Source: an uncultured Opitutales bacterium
GTDB taxonomy: Bacteria > Verrucomicrobiota > Verrucomicrobiia > Opitutales > Intestinicryptomonadaceae
Length of the DNA: 64,000 bases
Reading direction: 5' to 3'
Assembly (NCBI GenBank): GCA_900547395.1
Contig: URGP01000007.1
Coordinates: 45,707-109,706, forward strand
Shown: positions 18,865-28,710 of the stretch, in pieces
How positions within the stretch are numbered: the first letter of the stretch is position 1
Layout of the letters: each line of letters begins with the position of its first letter
Notes under the pieces: generated by a model
Seen by the model: the letters and a program-made list of their open reading frames with translations, nothing else
Database searches by the model: none
What the model was told of the DNA's origin: nothing
Position numbers and translations under genes: made by a program

Positions 18865-19057
18865 TTTTTGTTTCTGTTAAAAATTTTTTCGGCGCGGAAA
18901 TTTTGTCCGCAACGATTATTTTATACATTCTTTATAAGAGAGTTTTTTCATTTTTAAAGTATAAAAAACAAGCCGTTTTGTTTTTTTGGCTGGACTTTTA
19001 AATCTTATTGGATTTTTATTTTATTCCTAATTTCTGTTTAGAAGGATTTACTAAATT

Positions 19058-19924
19058 ATGAAAAACATGCTAAAAACTACACTATTTGCGGGCGTTGCAG
19101 CAATGCTCGCTCCGTTTACGTTCGCGGCTGACGCCGCCCAACCCGCGGCACAACAGCCGCAGCAGGCTGAAAAAAGCTTCTTGAGCGCAGACAAGTTCTC
19201 CGCTTCTGTTTCTTTCGCCTATGAAAGCAACTATGTTTTCCGCGGCATCAGGGAAGCGCAAGACTCTCTCCAGCCCGAAGTTGAAGTTGCATACGCCATT
19301 ACAGACGCTCTCGGCGCGTATATCGGCGTTTTCAACAACTCTCCTCTGGACGACAACTATACTGAAACCGACATCAACCTCGGCATGACATACCAGGTTG
19401 CGGCGTTTACGTTTGACTTGGGCTACACGCTCTACTGGAACACCTCTTTGGGCGCAAAGAAAGCCTGCAAGTTCGACACAACAAACGAACTCAAAGTCGG
19501 CGTTTCTTACGACACAAGCGAACTCTTGGGCGACTTTGCTGTAACTCCGAGCCTCTATTACTATTACGACTTTGACATGGAATGCAATACGGTTGAAGTT
19601 TCTTTGGACTATTCTGCTCCGATTTCAAAGTGGATTTTGGGCGAAGGCAAAGATTTCTTGTCATTGGACACTTCAATCTATTACGGATACAGAAACGGCA
19701 GCCGCTTTAAGACTGACAATGTTGTTTACCACGACTCGAACGGCTACAGCTATGTCGGCATCAACGCCGATCTCGTTTTGCGCGTGAATGAAATTTGCGC
19801 TTTGTCTTTCGGCGTTCGCTGGGCAAATGTAAATGCGCACTCTTCTGCCGCGACAGAAACCCGCCCCTTCGGAAAGTATGCCGACACTGTATGGTTTGGC
19901 ACTTCCATGACAATGGGCTTCTAA
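19058..19924 (+). CDS. TorF-family outer membrane protein
   Basis: A 288-residue predicted beta-barrel with a signal peptide ending near ADA. After the Ala/Gln-rich linker, the mature part opens with SVSFAYESNYVFRGI, the hallmark of TorF-like porins, and ends in a Phe after GTSMTMGF, as outer membrane proteins do. Alternating hydrophobic strands fill the rest. The ribosome binding site AGAAGGA lies before the ATG at 19058. Its transport substrate is unknown. It stands alone with its own terminator. Confidence 0.8.
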   Translation: MKNMLKTTLFAGVAAMLAPFTFAADAAQPAAQQPQQAEKSFLSADKFSASVSFAYESNYVFRGIREAQDSLQPEVEVAYAITDALGAYIGVFNNSPLDDNYTETDINLGMTYQVAAFTFDLGYTLYWNTSLGAKKACKFDTTNELKVGVSYDTSELLGDFAVTPSLYYYYDFDMECNTVEVSLDYSAPISKWILGEGKDFLSLDTSIYYGYRNGSRFKTDNVVYHDSNGYSYVGINADLVLRVNEICALSFGVRWANVNAHSSAATETRPFGKYADTVWFGTSMTMGF

Positions 19925-19981
19925 TTTAAGCGACATAATATCGCGCGGCGCATCGCTTTTAAGCGTTGTCCGCGTTGCAAT

Positions 19982-20020
19982 AAAAAAGGCGGTTGGGATA
20001 CATTCCCTGCCGTCTTTTTT
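19982..20020 (+). terminator. Terminator after the TorF-like gene
   Basis: A hairpin with A-run, GGCGG and GGGA on the left and TCCC, CCGTC and T-run on the right, containing one G-U pair, lies 58 bases after the stop. Confidence 0.7.
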
Positions 20021-20045
20021 AATTTTTTTTGTGTTTTGGGGACAA

Positions 20046-20077
20046 AAAAAGCGGAGAAGTAAAATTCTCCGCTTTTT
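20046..20077 (-). terminator. Terminator of the hibernation factor gene
   Basis: AAAAAGCGGAGAA pairs with TTCTCCGCTTTTT around a 6-base loop, 13 bases beyond the stop codon on the minus strand. Confidence 0.8.
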
Positions 20078-20090
20078 GTTAAACTAATTA

Positions 20091-20468
20091 TTATCTTGCG
20101 CCTGCTTTTACGGCGTTTGGAATATTATTTGAAATATCGACATTCTTGACTTGCTTTGTCTTGACCTTGACCAATCTGCGGGCGCGGCGGATTTTGCGGT
20201 CAAGCTTGTCGGCAAGCTCGTTTATGGACTTGTACATGTCGCTTGAAGCGATGCTTATCACCATGTCGGGACCTTCAATTTCAATTCGCCCTTTCGCAAT
20301 GAATTCGTCTTCATGGTTGCGGTTCGGGCTGTACTCCAAGTCAATTCTTAGTCTTATGATTTTTTCCTGGTGCTTGAAAAGTTTTTCCATCTTTGAATAG
20401 ACTTCCTGCTTCAATGAGTCTGTCAATTCGAGGTTCTGTCCGGAGATGATGATTTCGTTGTTGTTCAT
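20091..20468 (-). CDS. hpf: Ribosome hibernation promoting factor (HPF/RaiA family)
   Basis: A 125-residue protein of the HPF/RaiA/YfiA family that binds the decoding centre and keeps ribosomes inactive in slow growth. Family features are IISGQNLELTDSLKQEVYSKMEKL at the N-terminus (sigma-54 modulation fold), the strand EIEGPDMVISIASSDMY, and the helix SINELADKLDRKIRR. The length falls between short HPF (about 95) and long HPF (about 180), with no long C-terminal dimerisation domain. It is a single gene with a strong terminator. Confidence 0.9.
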   Translation of the reverse strand: MNNNEIIISGQNLELTDSLKQEVYSKMEKLFKHQEKIIRLRIDLEYSPNRNHEDEFIAKGRIEIEGPDMVISIASSDMYKSINELADKLDRKIRRARRLVKVKTKQVKNVDISNNIPNAVKAGAR

Positions 20469-20527
20469 GTTTTCCTTTCTGTTATGGCTTGATGCCGTGA
20501 TGAAATTGTGAAATTATCTTTGCCAAT

Positions 20528-21412
20528 ATGAATATCGGCAATTCGCAAAAGAAAATAAAGAGCTCCGTAAAAGAAAATCGCAAAACGAGGAAAATTCTCG
20601 AACACTTGTCCCGAAACTACAATGCCGTCATCTTGACGGGAGGAAGTTCGGGAATAGGTCGCTCTTTTCTTGAACTGGTTTATAGATTACCAAAAAATAT
20701 TTTAATATGCAACATTTCTCGTTCGGAAAGTGAAAAATTTTTTGAAAGGGAAAACGTTTTCGACTTTAAATGCGACTTATCTTGCTTATCGCAAATAGAT
20801 TGCGCATTTGGTGGGATTTTAGAAAAAATCAAAAAAAACGCCGAAAAAAACGCAGATTTCCCGAAAAACAGAAAAATTCTGCTCATAAACAATTCGGGAT
20901 TTGGCGGATACGGGCTCTTCCCCGAGCCGAATTTGGAGCATAACGCAAACATGATAGACGTAAACGTCCGCGCCCTGACTTACCTCAGCGGAAAATTTAT
21001 CGGCTTAATCCGCGAAAACGGCGGCGGAATCATAAATGTTGCAAGCACCGCGGCGTGGCAGCCGTGCCCGTATTTGAGCGTTTACGGGGCGACGAAGTCT
21101 TATGTCATGAATTTTTCCCTCGCGCTTGACTATGAATTGCGCAAGTTCGGGGCGACCTGCCTTTGTCTTTGCCCGGGTCCGACGACGTCGAATTTTTTCA
21201 GGCGCGCGGGGTTTGACAAACGTCCGTTGAAGTCGAATTTCGGGCATGGGCCTGAACAAGTCGCGGAAGCCGCCCTGTACGCTTTTTGCGCCGGAAAAAA
21301 TTTAAAGGTTGTAGGATTGTTAAATTCTGTGCTAACATTCATAAATTATTTAATACCGCGAAGCGTAATGGCAAAAATTGCGGGTGCGATTTTGGCCAAA
21401 GTTCGCCAATAA
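20528..21412 (+). CDS. SDR family NAD(P)-dependent oxidoreductase
   Basis: A 294-residue classical short-chain dehydrogenase. The Rossmann motif is TGGSSGIGRS, followed by NNSGFGG, the catalytic Ser in NVASTAAW, and YGATKSYV with the Tyr-x-x-x-Lys pair. The C-terminus has a hydrophobic stretch (VLTFINYLIPRSVMAKIAG), typical of the YqjQ/DltE-like group that associates with membranes. It precedes gpsA by 16 bases and may share its operon. Substrate unknown. Confidence 0.85.
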   Translation: MNIGNSQKKIKSSVKENRKTRKILEHLSRNYNAVILTGGSSGIGRSFLELVYRLPKNILICNISRSESEKFFERENVFDFKCDLSCLSQIDCAFGGILEKIKKNAEKNADFPKNRKILLINNSGFGGYGLFPEPNLEHNANMIDVNVRALTYLSGKFIGLIRENGGGIINVASTAAWQPCPYLSVYGATKSYVMNFSLALDYELRKFGATCLCLCPGPTTSNFFRRAGFDKRPLKSNFGHGPEQVAEAALYAFCAGKNLKVVGLLNSVLTFINYLIPRSVMAKIAGAILAKVRQ

Positions 21413-21428
21413 ATTAAAAATACCGATT

Positions 21429-22418
21429 ATGGCAAAGTTTCAAAAAGTTGCAGTGTTGGGCGCGGGCGCGTGGGGAAGCTCGCTTGCAATTATTCTTTCA
21501 AAAAACATACAGAATGTTTCCGTTTGGGCAAGAGAACCCGAAGTTGTGGATTCCGTAAAAAAATCGCGGACGAACTCGCTTTTTCTTCCCGATATCGAAA
21601 TTCCTGAAAATGTGGCGTTCACAAACAATCCGCAGGAAGCCATAGAAAATTCCGAGCTTTTGGTTTGGGGCGTTCCCATACAGTATCTCGACGCAACCGC
21701 CAAGAAATTTTCGCCCTTCGTTAAAGATGGCGCAATTATGATAAATGCGGGCAAGGGCATTGAAATCGGCACTTGGCGCAGGCCTTCGCAAGTTCTTAAA
21801 GCGTGCGTTGCCCATTCGGGGGCTTGCGGCTCCATTATGGGGCCTAACATTGCTTTTGAAGTGGCAAAGGGCAAGTATGCGGAAGCAGTTGTCGCCCTTG
21901 AAGACAGGGTTTCTGCCGAAATGGCGGCAGAGGCTTTCACGACCCCGACTTTCAATGTGCGTCCCACTCAGGACGTTGTCGGCGTGGAAGTGGGTGCGGC
22001 ATTGAAAAACATCGTGGCTCTTGCCGCGGGTTTTTGCGACGGCATGAATTTGGGCGCGAACACGAAGGCAATCATTATGGCGCGCGGATTTCAGGAAATC
22101 TACCGCGCATCGGCTTCTCTTGGCGCGTGGAGCGATTCTTTCATAAAGGAATCTGCAATATTGGGGGACGTTCTCACAACTTGCATGAGCCCCGATTCGC
22201 GCAATCGCAGGACTGGCGAACAGCTCGGAAAGGGCGCGAGCGTTGAGGCGGCTTTGGCGGCGTTAAACGGCAGGGTTTGCGCGGGTTTGGAGACCATTCA
22301 AATTTGCAGGATGTTTGAGAAAAACGGCTTGAAACTGCCGATAATGTCAACCTTGTGCGATTTGTCGGAAGGCAAAATCGACCGCGCTACCTGTTTAAAG
22401 CGTATGCTTTGCGCGTAG
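21429..22418 (+). CDS. gpsA: Glycerol-3-phosphate dehydrogenase [NAD(P)+]
   Basis: A 329-residue enzyme that reduces dihydroxyacetone phosphate to sn-glycerol-3-phosphate for phospholipid synthesis. Visible motifs are VLGAGAWGSSLA (dinucleotide binding), SGPN-like MGPNIAFEVAKG, and the catalytic Lys region EVGAALKNIVALAAG. ATG 21429 is preferred over the upstream ATG 21378, which overlaps the SDR gene, since the Rossmann strand starts five residues after it. coaE follows after 22 bases. Confidence 0.93.
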   Translation: MAKFQKVAVLGAGAWGSSLAIILSKNIQNVSVWAREPEVVDSVKKSRTNSLFLPDIEIPENVAFTNNPQEAIENSELLVWGVPIQYLDATAKKFSPFVKDGAIMINAGKGIEIGTWRRPSQVLKACVAHSGACGSIMGPNIAFEVAKGKYAEAVVALEDRVSAEMAAEAFTTPTFNVRPTQDVVGVEVGAALKNIVALAAGFCDGMNLGANTKAIIMARGFQEIYRASASLGAWSDSFIKESAILGDVLTTCMSPDSRNRRTGEQLGKGASVEAALAALNGRVCAGLETIQICRMFEKNGLKLPIMSTLCDLSEGKIDRATCLKRMLCA

Positions 22419-22440
22419 CAGGTTTACGCGCGCTTTTTCC

Positions 22441-23010
22441 ATGAAAAAAGTTTTGATTGCTCTAACGGGGTCGATAGGCGCGGGCAAGAGTGCCTTGGGC
22501 AAGGCGTTTGAAGAGTGCGGCGCATGTGTTTTGGACGCCGACAAGCTTTCAAAGCGCGTTTTGTTTGAAGACGAAAGCGCGGTAAAGGAAGTTTACGCGC
22601 TTTTTAAGGAAGATGGGTTTACAGACGGAAAGCCCGATGCAAAGAAGATTGCAAGCATTGTGTTTTGCGACGCCCGAAAGCTTGCCTTGCTTGAAAACAT
22701 CATACATCCGCGCGTAGAAAAACTTTGGAAGGACGCTTGCAAGAGCGGCGTTTGCGTGGTTGAAGTTCCGCTTCTTTTTGAAAAAAATCTTGAAAAGGAA
22801 TTCGATTTTTGCATTACTGTTTTTTGTAGCGAGGATTTGCGGAGGAGAAGGCTCTTGAAAAGAGGTCTTTCGGAGCGTGAAATTGACAGGCGCGATTCAT
22901 TTCAAATGCCGCAATCCGATAAAGTCGCCCGTTCGCACGCCGCGTTTTTCAATGACGGCGACGCCTCTTTTTTAAAGGCTCAGGCGGAGTTGTTTTTGGC
23001 GCGCCTTTAA
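22441..23010 (+). CDS. coaE: Dephospho-CoA kinase
   Basis: A 189-residue kinase for the last step of coenzyme A synthesis, phosphorylating the 3'-OH of dephospho-CoA. It has the P-loop LTGSIGAGKSALG, the substrate motif DADKLS, IIHPRVEKLW, and VVEVPLLFE in the expected order. It lies between gpsA and rho, all on the plus strand. Length is normal. Confidence 0.92.
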   Translation: MKKVLIALTGSIGAGKSALGKAFEECGACVLDADKLSKRVLFEDESAVKEVYALFKEDGFTDGKPDAKKIASIVFCDARKLALLENIIHPRVEKLWKDACKSGVCVVEVPLLFEKNLEKEFDFCITVFCSEDLRRRRLLKRGLSEREIDRRDSFQMPQSDKVARSHAAFFNDGDASFLKAQAELFLARL

Positions 23011-23045
23011 TATTTTCAATCTGTTTTGTTTAAAATAAGTTTTTT

Positions 23046-25238
23046 ATGGACGAAATAAATCCCGAACAAGAAGCAATCGGCGAAACAATGCCGCAACCGG
23101 CCCCAAAAAAGAGAAGAGGGCGCAAACCAAAAGCACTGAAAGAAGCGGAGCTTGCCGCCGAACTCGCATTGAAGTCGGAATCCGCTCCTGCCGAAGAAGA
23201 CATTGCGCGGGAAAAAGATGCAAAGGAGCCTTTAATCGAACCCCGTTCGGAAGAAGAGTCGCCCTCTGAAATTTCCGAACCTGAAACGCAGGACGCCTAC
23301 GACGAAGAGGCGGAGTACGAATCTTACAGCCGCCGTAACCGCGAGCGCGAAAACAACATTAGAAACGACGAGTTTTCTTTCACGGGCGGAAGCGAATACG
23401 AGGAGCCCGAATCGGAAGAAAACAGCGATGGCGACGAAATCCCCACGCATTTTTCCACCGAGCTTGCCGACTTGGAGCAGGATTCCTACCGAAATCGGGA
23501 AGACGATTTAGACGATGCCGCAGAAGAGGCGGAAAGTCATCCGCAACAGCAGTTCCGCCAGTATCAAAACAACAGGAGCCAAAACAACCGCAACAAGTTT
23601 AACCGCAACCAGCGCAATCAGCCGCGCCAAAATTTCAACGCTCAGCGCGGTCAGCAAAACCAGCGTTCCCAGCAGAATTTGCGCAACGCTCAAAATTCGC
23701 GCAGTCAGCAAAACCAGCGCAATTCCCAAAACCAGCGCGCTCAGCAGAAAAACACCCGCAAGTGGATGAAATTCGGCGACCGCGATATTCAGGAATCTTT
23801 TAATCCCGAAGCCTATTCGGACTTTGCAGAAATTGGAAATTCCGAAAAATTGAGGGAGTTTGTCGAAAATAATATAACAGAAGAGACGCCGATTTTCGAC
23901 TATTCGTCTTTTTACGGGCTTTCAAGAAACGAGCTTCAGCAAAAGCTTGACGAAATCGGTGTTGAATTTGACAGATTTTCGGGTGTGGACGCTATGTTTG
24001 TTTCATTTTTGAAGCATGTGCGCGGCAAGCACGGCGCAATTTCAGTCGAGGGCATTTTGGACGTGTTTGAGGGAGGCTTGGGAGGCGCGATATGTTTTGC
24101 ATGCGACAGCTACAAGTTGAAAAAATACTGCGTTTTCGTTCCGCAAAAAGTAATTGAGCAAAACGGCTTGCTGCGCGGATGCAAAGTCAAGGGGCTTGCT
24201 GTTGTTCAGGACCGTTCGGCGGATGAGGCAAACGGCGGAGTTTCGAAAAACGCCTTGGAGTCGGAAGCTTCGATTGCGGAACCCAAAGAGGAATATCCCG
24301 TAAAGGCTCCCGTTTTGGTAAAGGTTGAAAGCGTGATGGATATGGACGTTGAAGATGCCCGCGCGCTCACTCCTTTTAACGAGCTTACTCCGTACTATCC
24401 CACACGCAGAATCATTCTTGAAGCCGAACCGAATTGCGGATGGGACAATTTGTCGATGAGGGTTGTCGATTTGCTTGCGCCTATCGGCTTTGGTCAGAGG
24501 GCTTTGATTGTTGCACCTCCCAGAACGGGCAAAACCGTCCTCATGCAGGGCATGGCAAAGTCTATACGCAGAAATGTCCCCGACGCGCATTTGATTGTTT
24601 TAATGGTTGACGAACGCCCCGAAGAAGTGACGGATTTCAAAAGGAGCGTTGACGCCGAAATAATTGCGTCCACTTTTGATGAAGATGCGTTCAGCCATGT
24701 GCATGCCGCTGAAATGGTCATAAGCAAGGCTCGCAGAATGGTGGAGGCGGGAAAGGACGTCATAATTCTTTTAGACTCCATAACGCGCCTTGCAAGAGCC
24801 TATAACGCACTTATGCCGAACAGCGGCAAGATAATGTCTGGCGGCGTTGAAGCAGGCGCGCTTCAAAAGCCGAAGAGATTTTTCGGCTCTGCCAGAAACA
24901 TCGAAGGCGGCGGCTCGCTCACCATTATCGGCACTGCACTCGTTGAAACAGGCTCGAAAATGGACGAAGTCATATTCGAGGAGTTCAAGGGAACAGGCAA
25001 TTTAGAGCTGCATTTGGACAGGTCTTTGGTGGAAAAGAGGATTTTCCCCGCGCTTAACATCGAAAAAAGCGGAACGCGAAAGGAGGAACTGCTCTACCAT
25101 CCCGATGAAATGAGCAAGATTTACCAGCTCAGAAGGGCGATGAAAGGCGTTCCGAGCGCGGAATCAATGGAGCTTTTGCTGCAAAGATTAAAAAAAGTGA
25201 AAACAAATGTTGAATTTCTCGTAGGAATCAATAGATAG
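23046..25238 (+). CDS. rho: Transcription termination factor Rho with long disordered N-terminus
   Basis: A 730-residue Rho, about 310 residues longer than the E. coli protein. Residues 1-165 are acidic and Pro/Glu-rich; about 172-238 are almost only Asn, Gln, Arg and Ser in short repeats ([19 protein letters not shown] and similar). The Rho core follows: Rho_N helix domain ([16 protein letters not shown]), RNA-binding cold-shock domain ([16 protein letters not shown]), Walker [12 protein letters not shown] near residue 495, [10 protein letters not shown], and the Q/R loops up to [18 protein letters not shown]. Such N-terminal insertions occur in Bacteroidetes and Verrucomicrobia and are known in one gut Bacteroides to form condensates. 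Confidence 0.95.
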   Translation: MDEINPEQEAIGETMPQPAPKKRRGRKPKALKEAELAAELALKSESAPAEEDIAREKDAKEPLIEPRSEEESPSEISEPETQDAYDEEAEYESYSRRNRERENNIRNDEFSFTGGSEYEEPESEENSDGDEIPTHFSTELADLEQDSYRNREDDLDDAAEEAESHPQQQFRQYQNNRSQNNRNKFNRNQRNQPRQNFNAQRGQQNQRSQQNLRNAQNSRSQQNQRNSQNQRAQQKNTRKWMKFGDRDIQESFNPEAYSDFAEIGNSEKLREFVENNITEETPIFDYSSFYGLSRNELQQKLDEIGVEFDRFSGVDAMFVSFLKHVRGKHGAISVEGILDVFEGGLGGAICFACDSYKLKKYCVFVPQKVIEQNGLLRGCKVKGLAVVQDRSADEANGGVSKNALESEASIAEPKEEYPVKAPVLVKVESVMDMDVEDARALTPFNELTPYYPTRRIILEAEPNCGWDNLSMRVVDLLAPIGFGQRALIVAPPRTGKTVLMQGMAKSIRRNVPDAHLIVLMVDERPEEVTDFKRSVDAEIIASTFDEDAFSHVHAAEMVISKARRMVEAGKDVIILLDSITRLARAYNALMPNSGKIMSGGVEAGALQKPKRFFGSARNIEGGGSLTIIGTALVETGSKMDEVIFEEFKGTGNLELHLDRSLVEKRIFPALNIEKSGTRKEELLYHPDEMSKIYQLRRAMKGVPSAESMELLLQRLKKVKTNVEFLVGINR

Positions 25239-25281
25239 TATATCTGTTTACTCTATTTCATCTATTCACAAGAACAAATAT

Positions 25282-26985
25282 ATGACATCGGCGGACGATT
25301 TTATTATCCAATTATTGTCGGACAAAGGTTTGGTTAGTGCGGATGTAATAAGCGGCGCGCGGTCCCAGCTCGAAGGGGAAGGGGTTGGCGTTGACGTTAT
25401 TGACTCCCGCATAATCGACCTGCTTGTCGAAAAAAAATACACTCGTTTTGAAGACATTGTGCATGCGCTAAGCGAAGAATTCGGAATTCCCGAAATCGAC
25501 TTGAACGATTTGCGCATTGAAGACGATGTAAAGAAGCTCCTTCCAAAGGAAGAAGCCTTAAAGTACGGAGTGTTCCCTATTTCCGTGCATGAGGGGCAGC
25601 TCGAAATCGCAATAAGCGACCCTCTCAACGTAAACGCTTCCGACGATATAAGCCACTTGGTGGGAATGCCGCTTGACATGCGCCTTGCGTCTCCCGACGC
25701 AATCAAAAGGGCTATTGAGGAGCATTACGGCTCGTCCACTTACGATGGAATGTTTGAGGGCGTTGGCGATTCTTCAGACGGCGGCATTGCAATAGAAGAG
25801 GGGGCAAGCGAAGAGGAAGCCCCGATTATCCGTTATGTACATAAGCTCATAACCGAGGCGGTTCGCCGCAGGGCGTCCGACATTCACTTGGAGCCTCTTG
25901 AAAAGCGTTTCAGAGTCCGCTACCGCATCGACGGCGTTTTGATCGAAGTTGAAAATCCGCCGAAGCGTTTGCAGCCTTCTATTATTTCCCGCCTGAAGCT
26001 GATGGCAAACATTTCCATTGCGGAAAAGAGAATTCCGCAAGACGGGCGCATTCAAATCGCGTACGAAAAGAAAGACATCGACTTGCGCGTTTCGAGTCTG
26101 CCCACCGTTTACGGGGAATCCATCGTCATGCGTATTCTCGACAAGGAAGGCTTGCGTTTGGGCTTGCCCGAGCTTGGCTTTTTCTCTGACGACCAAACTG
26201 TTTTCGAGCGCGTGGTCAGCATGGCGGACGGCATATTCTTGGTAACAGGTCCGACGGGTTCAGGCAAATCCACAACGCTCTATTCTGCAATCAATTTCTT
26301 AAACCACCCCGACAGAAAAATCATCACGGTTGAAGACCCTGTCGAATACCAGATGTCGGGCGTAAACCAAGTACAGGTTAAGCGCGAGGTAGGCATGACT
26401 TTTGCGGCGGCTCTGCGCTCAATGTTGCGCCAAGCGCCAAACATAATAATGGTTGGCGAAATTCGCGACTTGGAAACAGCTGAAATTGCAATCAATGCTT
26501 CTCTTACGGGGCACATGGTGTTCTCCACACTCCACACGAACGATGCGGCAAGTGCGGTGACGCGTCTTGTCGATATCGGCGTAAAGCCGTTCCTTGTGTC
26601 GGCTTCTTTGCGAGCCGTTTTGGCGCAGCGTCTCGTAAGAAAAAGCTGCGCTCAGTGCAAGGAAAGCTATATTCCCGATTCCAAGGTTTTGCAGGCTTTG
26701 AACATCAATGAAATCGAAGCCGCCAAGATGTCGTTTATGAAGGGCAGGGGATGCCCCAAGTGCAACGGCATCGGCTACAAGGGTCGAATGGGATTGTTTG
26801 AAATCTTCCTCGTAAACGAAGAATTGCAGCAAATGGTTTATGAAGGCAGAACTTTGGTTGAAATCCGCCAAAAGGCGCGCGAACTCGGCATGAGAACAAT
26901 GCGCGAAGACGGCATTCGCAAAATTTCGAGCGGGCTTACCACTCCTGACGAAGTTCTGAAAGTCACAATGAACGAGGCTGATTAA
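25282..26985 (+). CDS. Type IV pilus/type II secretion assembly ATPase (GspE/PilB), first copy
   Basis: A 567-residue secretion ATPase. The N-terminal MshEN/T2SSE_N domain is followed by the catalytic core with [25 protein letters not shown], Walker [14 protein letters not shown], Asp box EDPVEYQ, Walker [14 protein letters not shown] and the His box [11 protein letters not shown]. The C-terminal zinc motif is CAQCKESY followed by [12 protein letters not shown]. The length and zinc motif mark it as an assembly (PilB) enzyme rather than a PilT retraction ATPase. A paralogue follows 21 bases downstream. Confidence 0.92.
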   Translation: MTSADDFIIQLLSDKGLVSADVISGARSQLEGEGVGVDVIDSRIIDLLVEKKYTRFEDIVHALSEEFGIPEIDLNDLRIEDDVKKLLPKEEALKYGVFPISVHEGQLEIAISDPLNVNASDDISHLVGMPLDMRLASPDAIKRAIEEHYGSSTYDGMFEGVGDSSDGGIAIEEGASEEEAPIIRYVHKLITEAVRRRASDIHLEPLEKRFRVRYRIDGVLIEVENPPKRLQPSIISRLKLMANISIAEKRIPQDGRIQIAYEKKDIDLRVSSLPTVYGESIVMRILDKEGLRLGLPELGFFSDDQTVFERVVSMADGIFLVTGPTGSGKSTTLYSAINFLNHPDRKIITVEDPVEYQMSGVNQVQVKREVGMTFAAALRSMLRQAPNIIMVGEIRDLETAEIAINASLTGHMVFSTLHTNDAASAVTRLVDIGVKPFLVSASLRAVLAQRLVRKSCAQCKESYIPDSKVLQALNINEIEAAKMSFMKGRGCPKCNGIGYKGRMGLFEIFLVNEELQQMVYEGRTLVEIRQKARELGMRTMREDGIRKISSGLTTPDEVLKVTMNEAD

Positions 26986-27006
26986 AAATAGCAAAGGAAT
27001 TTCAAA

Positions 27007-28692
27007 ATGTTTGAAGACCACAATAGCACCGTTTACGAAATAATGCTTGCGTCCAATTTGATAGACAAGGCGCAGCTTGACGATTTAAATCAAACGCACG
27101 TCGATACAGGCAAGTCGCTTGCCGATGTAATCATAGGTTCGGGTTTGGTTGAAAAAAATGCCTTTTTGCAGGCAATCGCGGACAATTTGAGCTATGAATA
27201 CATGCCTGCTCTTCCCTCCGACATTCCTCAGGAAGTTTCCAAGCAAATTAGGGCGCAGGTAGCGAGAATGTACGGGGTTGTCCCGCTTGAATGCACCGAC
27301 ACCACGATAAAAGTTCTGGCAATGGATCCCTTCAACAACTCCATTGTTGACGACTTGACATTCTCTTTGAACAAGGATGTTTCGATTGTCGTGGCAGATC
27401 CCGCGGCGGTTGAAAATCTGTTAAAACAGATTTATGGGGAAGAAGATTCGAGCATAGACGAGCTTCTTTCCGAAATTTCAGGGGTTAATTTCGGCGAAGG
27501 CGATATGTCCGAAAACGACATATCCAACATGGCGAACGAAACGCCGATTATCAGGTTCGTAAACCTCGTTTTGCAGCAGGCAATTCGCGACAAGGCGTCC
27601 GACATACACTTCGAGCCTTTTGAGGACTGCTTCCGCATACGCTACCGTATCGACGGCGCGCTCTACGAAATGGCTCCTCCTCCCAAAAGCCTGGCATTGC
27701 CCGTTATTTCCCGCGTCAAGGTTTTGGCTAATTTGAACATCGCCGAAACCCGCATTCCGCAGGACGGCAGAATTAAAATGTCGATTTCGGGAAGACCGAT
27801 TGACTTGCGCGTATCTACTCTTCCGACGCAGTTCGGCGAATCCGTGGTGCTTCGTATTCTCGACAAGTCCGTCGTAAACCTCGACCTCGATATGCTCAGC
27901 ATGTCCGACGAAGTAAAGTCGAACATTCGCAGGCTTGTAAATCTGCCAAACGGAATTTTCATCGTAACAGGCCCTACGGGTTCAGGTAAGACTACAACGC
28001 TTTACTCCGCATTGCGCGAAGTCAACACCGTTGACGTCAAGATTTTGACGGCTGAAGACCCTGTCGAATACGAAATCGACGGCATCATGCAGGTTCAAAT
28101 CAACCACCATGTGGGCTTGGACTTCGCAAGCGCATTGCGCTCCTTCCTGCGTCAGGACCCCGACAAGATAATGGTCGGCGAAATCCGCGACTTGGAAACT
28201 GCGCAGATTGCGGTTCAAGCGTCCCTCACGGGGCACGTCGTTTTGGCGACTTTGCACACAAACGACTCTCCGGGCGCGGTGACAAGACTTATGGATATGG
28301 GGCTTGAACCTTATCTTATCGCGGCTTCTCTTGAAGGCGTTTTGGGTCAGCGTTTGGTTAGAAAAATATGCCCGTCATGCAAGACGGCTTACGAACCCGA
28401 CCAGGAGCTTATCGACATGCTCGGCGTTGACCCGATAGAAATTGCCGACAAGCAGTTTTTCTTCGGCAAGGGATGCCCCGAATGCGCAAACTCCGGCTAC
28501 CGCGGCAGACAGGGCTTGTTCGAGCTTCTTTTGGTAAACGACGCGCTGCGCCAGCTCATCACCGCCCGCGCTCCGACTCTTGTCTTGAAGCAAAAGGCAA
28601 TAGAACTCGGAATGCGCACTTTGCGCGACGACGGCTTGCGCGCTATATTCGACGGCGCGACGACGGTTGAAGAAGTTTTGAAGTACACCTAA
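27007..28692 (+). CDS. Type IV pilus/type II secretion assembly ATPase (GspE/PilB), second copy
   Basis: A 561-residue paralogue of the preceding ATPase with the same plan: N-terminal domain, [25 protein letters not shown], Walker [36 protein letters not shown], and zinc motif CPSCKTAY then [12 protein letters not shown]. The two differ throughout, so the duplication is old. It is followed 18 bases later by the membrane platform gene. The two ATPases may serve different stages or different machines, or form a mixed hexamer; this is open. Confidence 0.92.
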   Translation: MFEDHNSTVYEIMLASNLIDKAQLDDLNQTHVDTGKSLADVIIGSGLVEKNAFLQAIADNLSYEYMPALPSDIPQEVSKQIRAQVARMYGVVPLECTDTTIKVLAMDPFNNSIVDDLTFSLNKDVSIVVADPAAVENLLKQIYGEEDSSIDELLSEISGVNFGEGDMSENDISNMANETPIIRFVNLVLQQAIRDKASDIHFEPFEDCFRIRYRIDGALYEMAPPPKSLALPVISRVKVLANLNIAETRIPQDGRIKMSISGRPIDLRVSTLPTQFGESVVLRILDKSVVNLDLDMLSMSDEVKSNIRRLVNLPNGIFIVTGPTGSGKTTTLYSALREVNTVDVKILTAEDPVEYEIDGIMQVQINHHVGLDFASALRSFLRQDPDKIMVGEIRDLETAQIAVQASLTGHVVLATLHTNDSPGAVTRLMDMGLEPYLIAASLEGVLGQRLVRKICPSCKTAYEPDQELIDMLGVDPIEIADKQFFFGKGCPECANSGYRGRQGLFELLLVNDALRQLITARAPTLVLKQKAIELGMRTLRDDGLRAIFDGATTVEEVLKYT

Positions 28693-28710
28693 TTTCAATA
28701 AAGGCACATT

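Noticed and set aside
23560..23760. Repetitive DNA in rho considered as a CRISPR or tandem-repeat array
   Set aside because: The repeats are irregular, in frame, and encode low-complexity Asn/Gln/Arg protein; no spacers or cas genes exist in the window.
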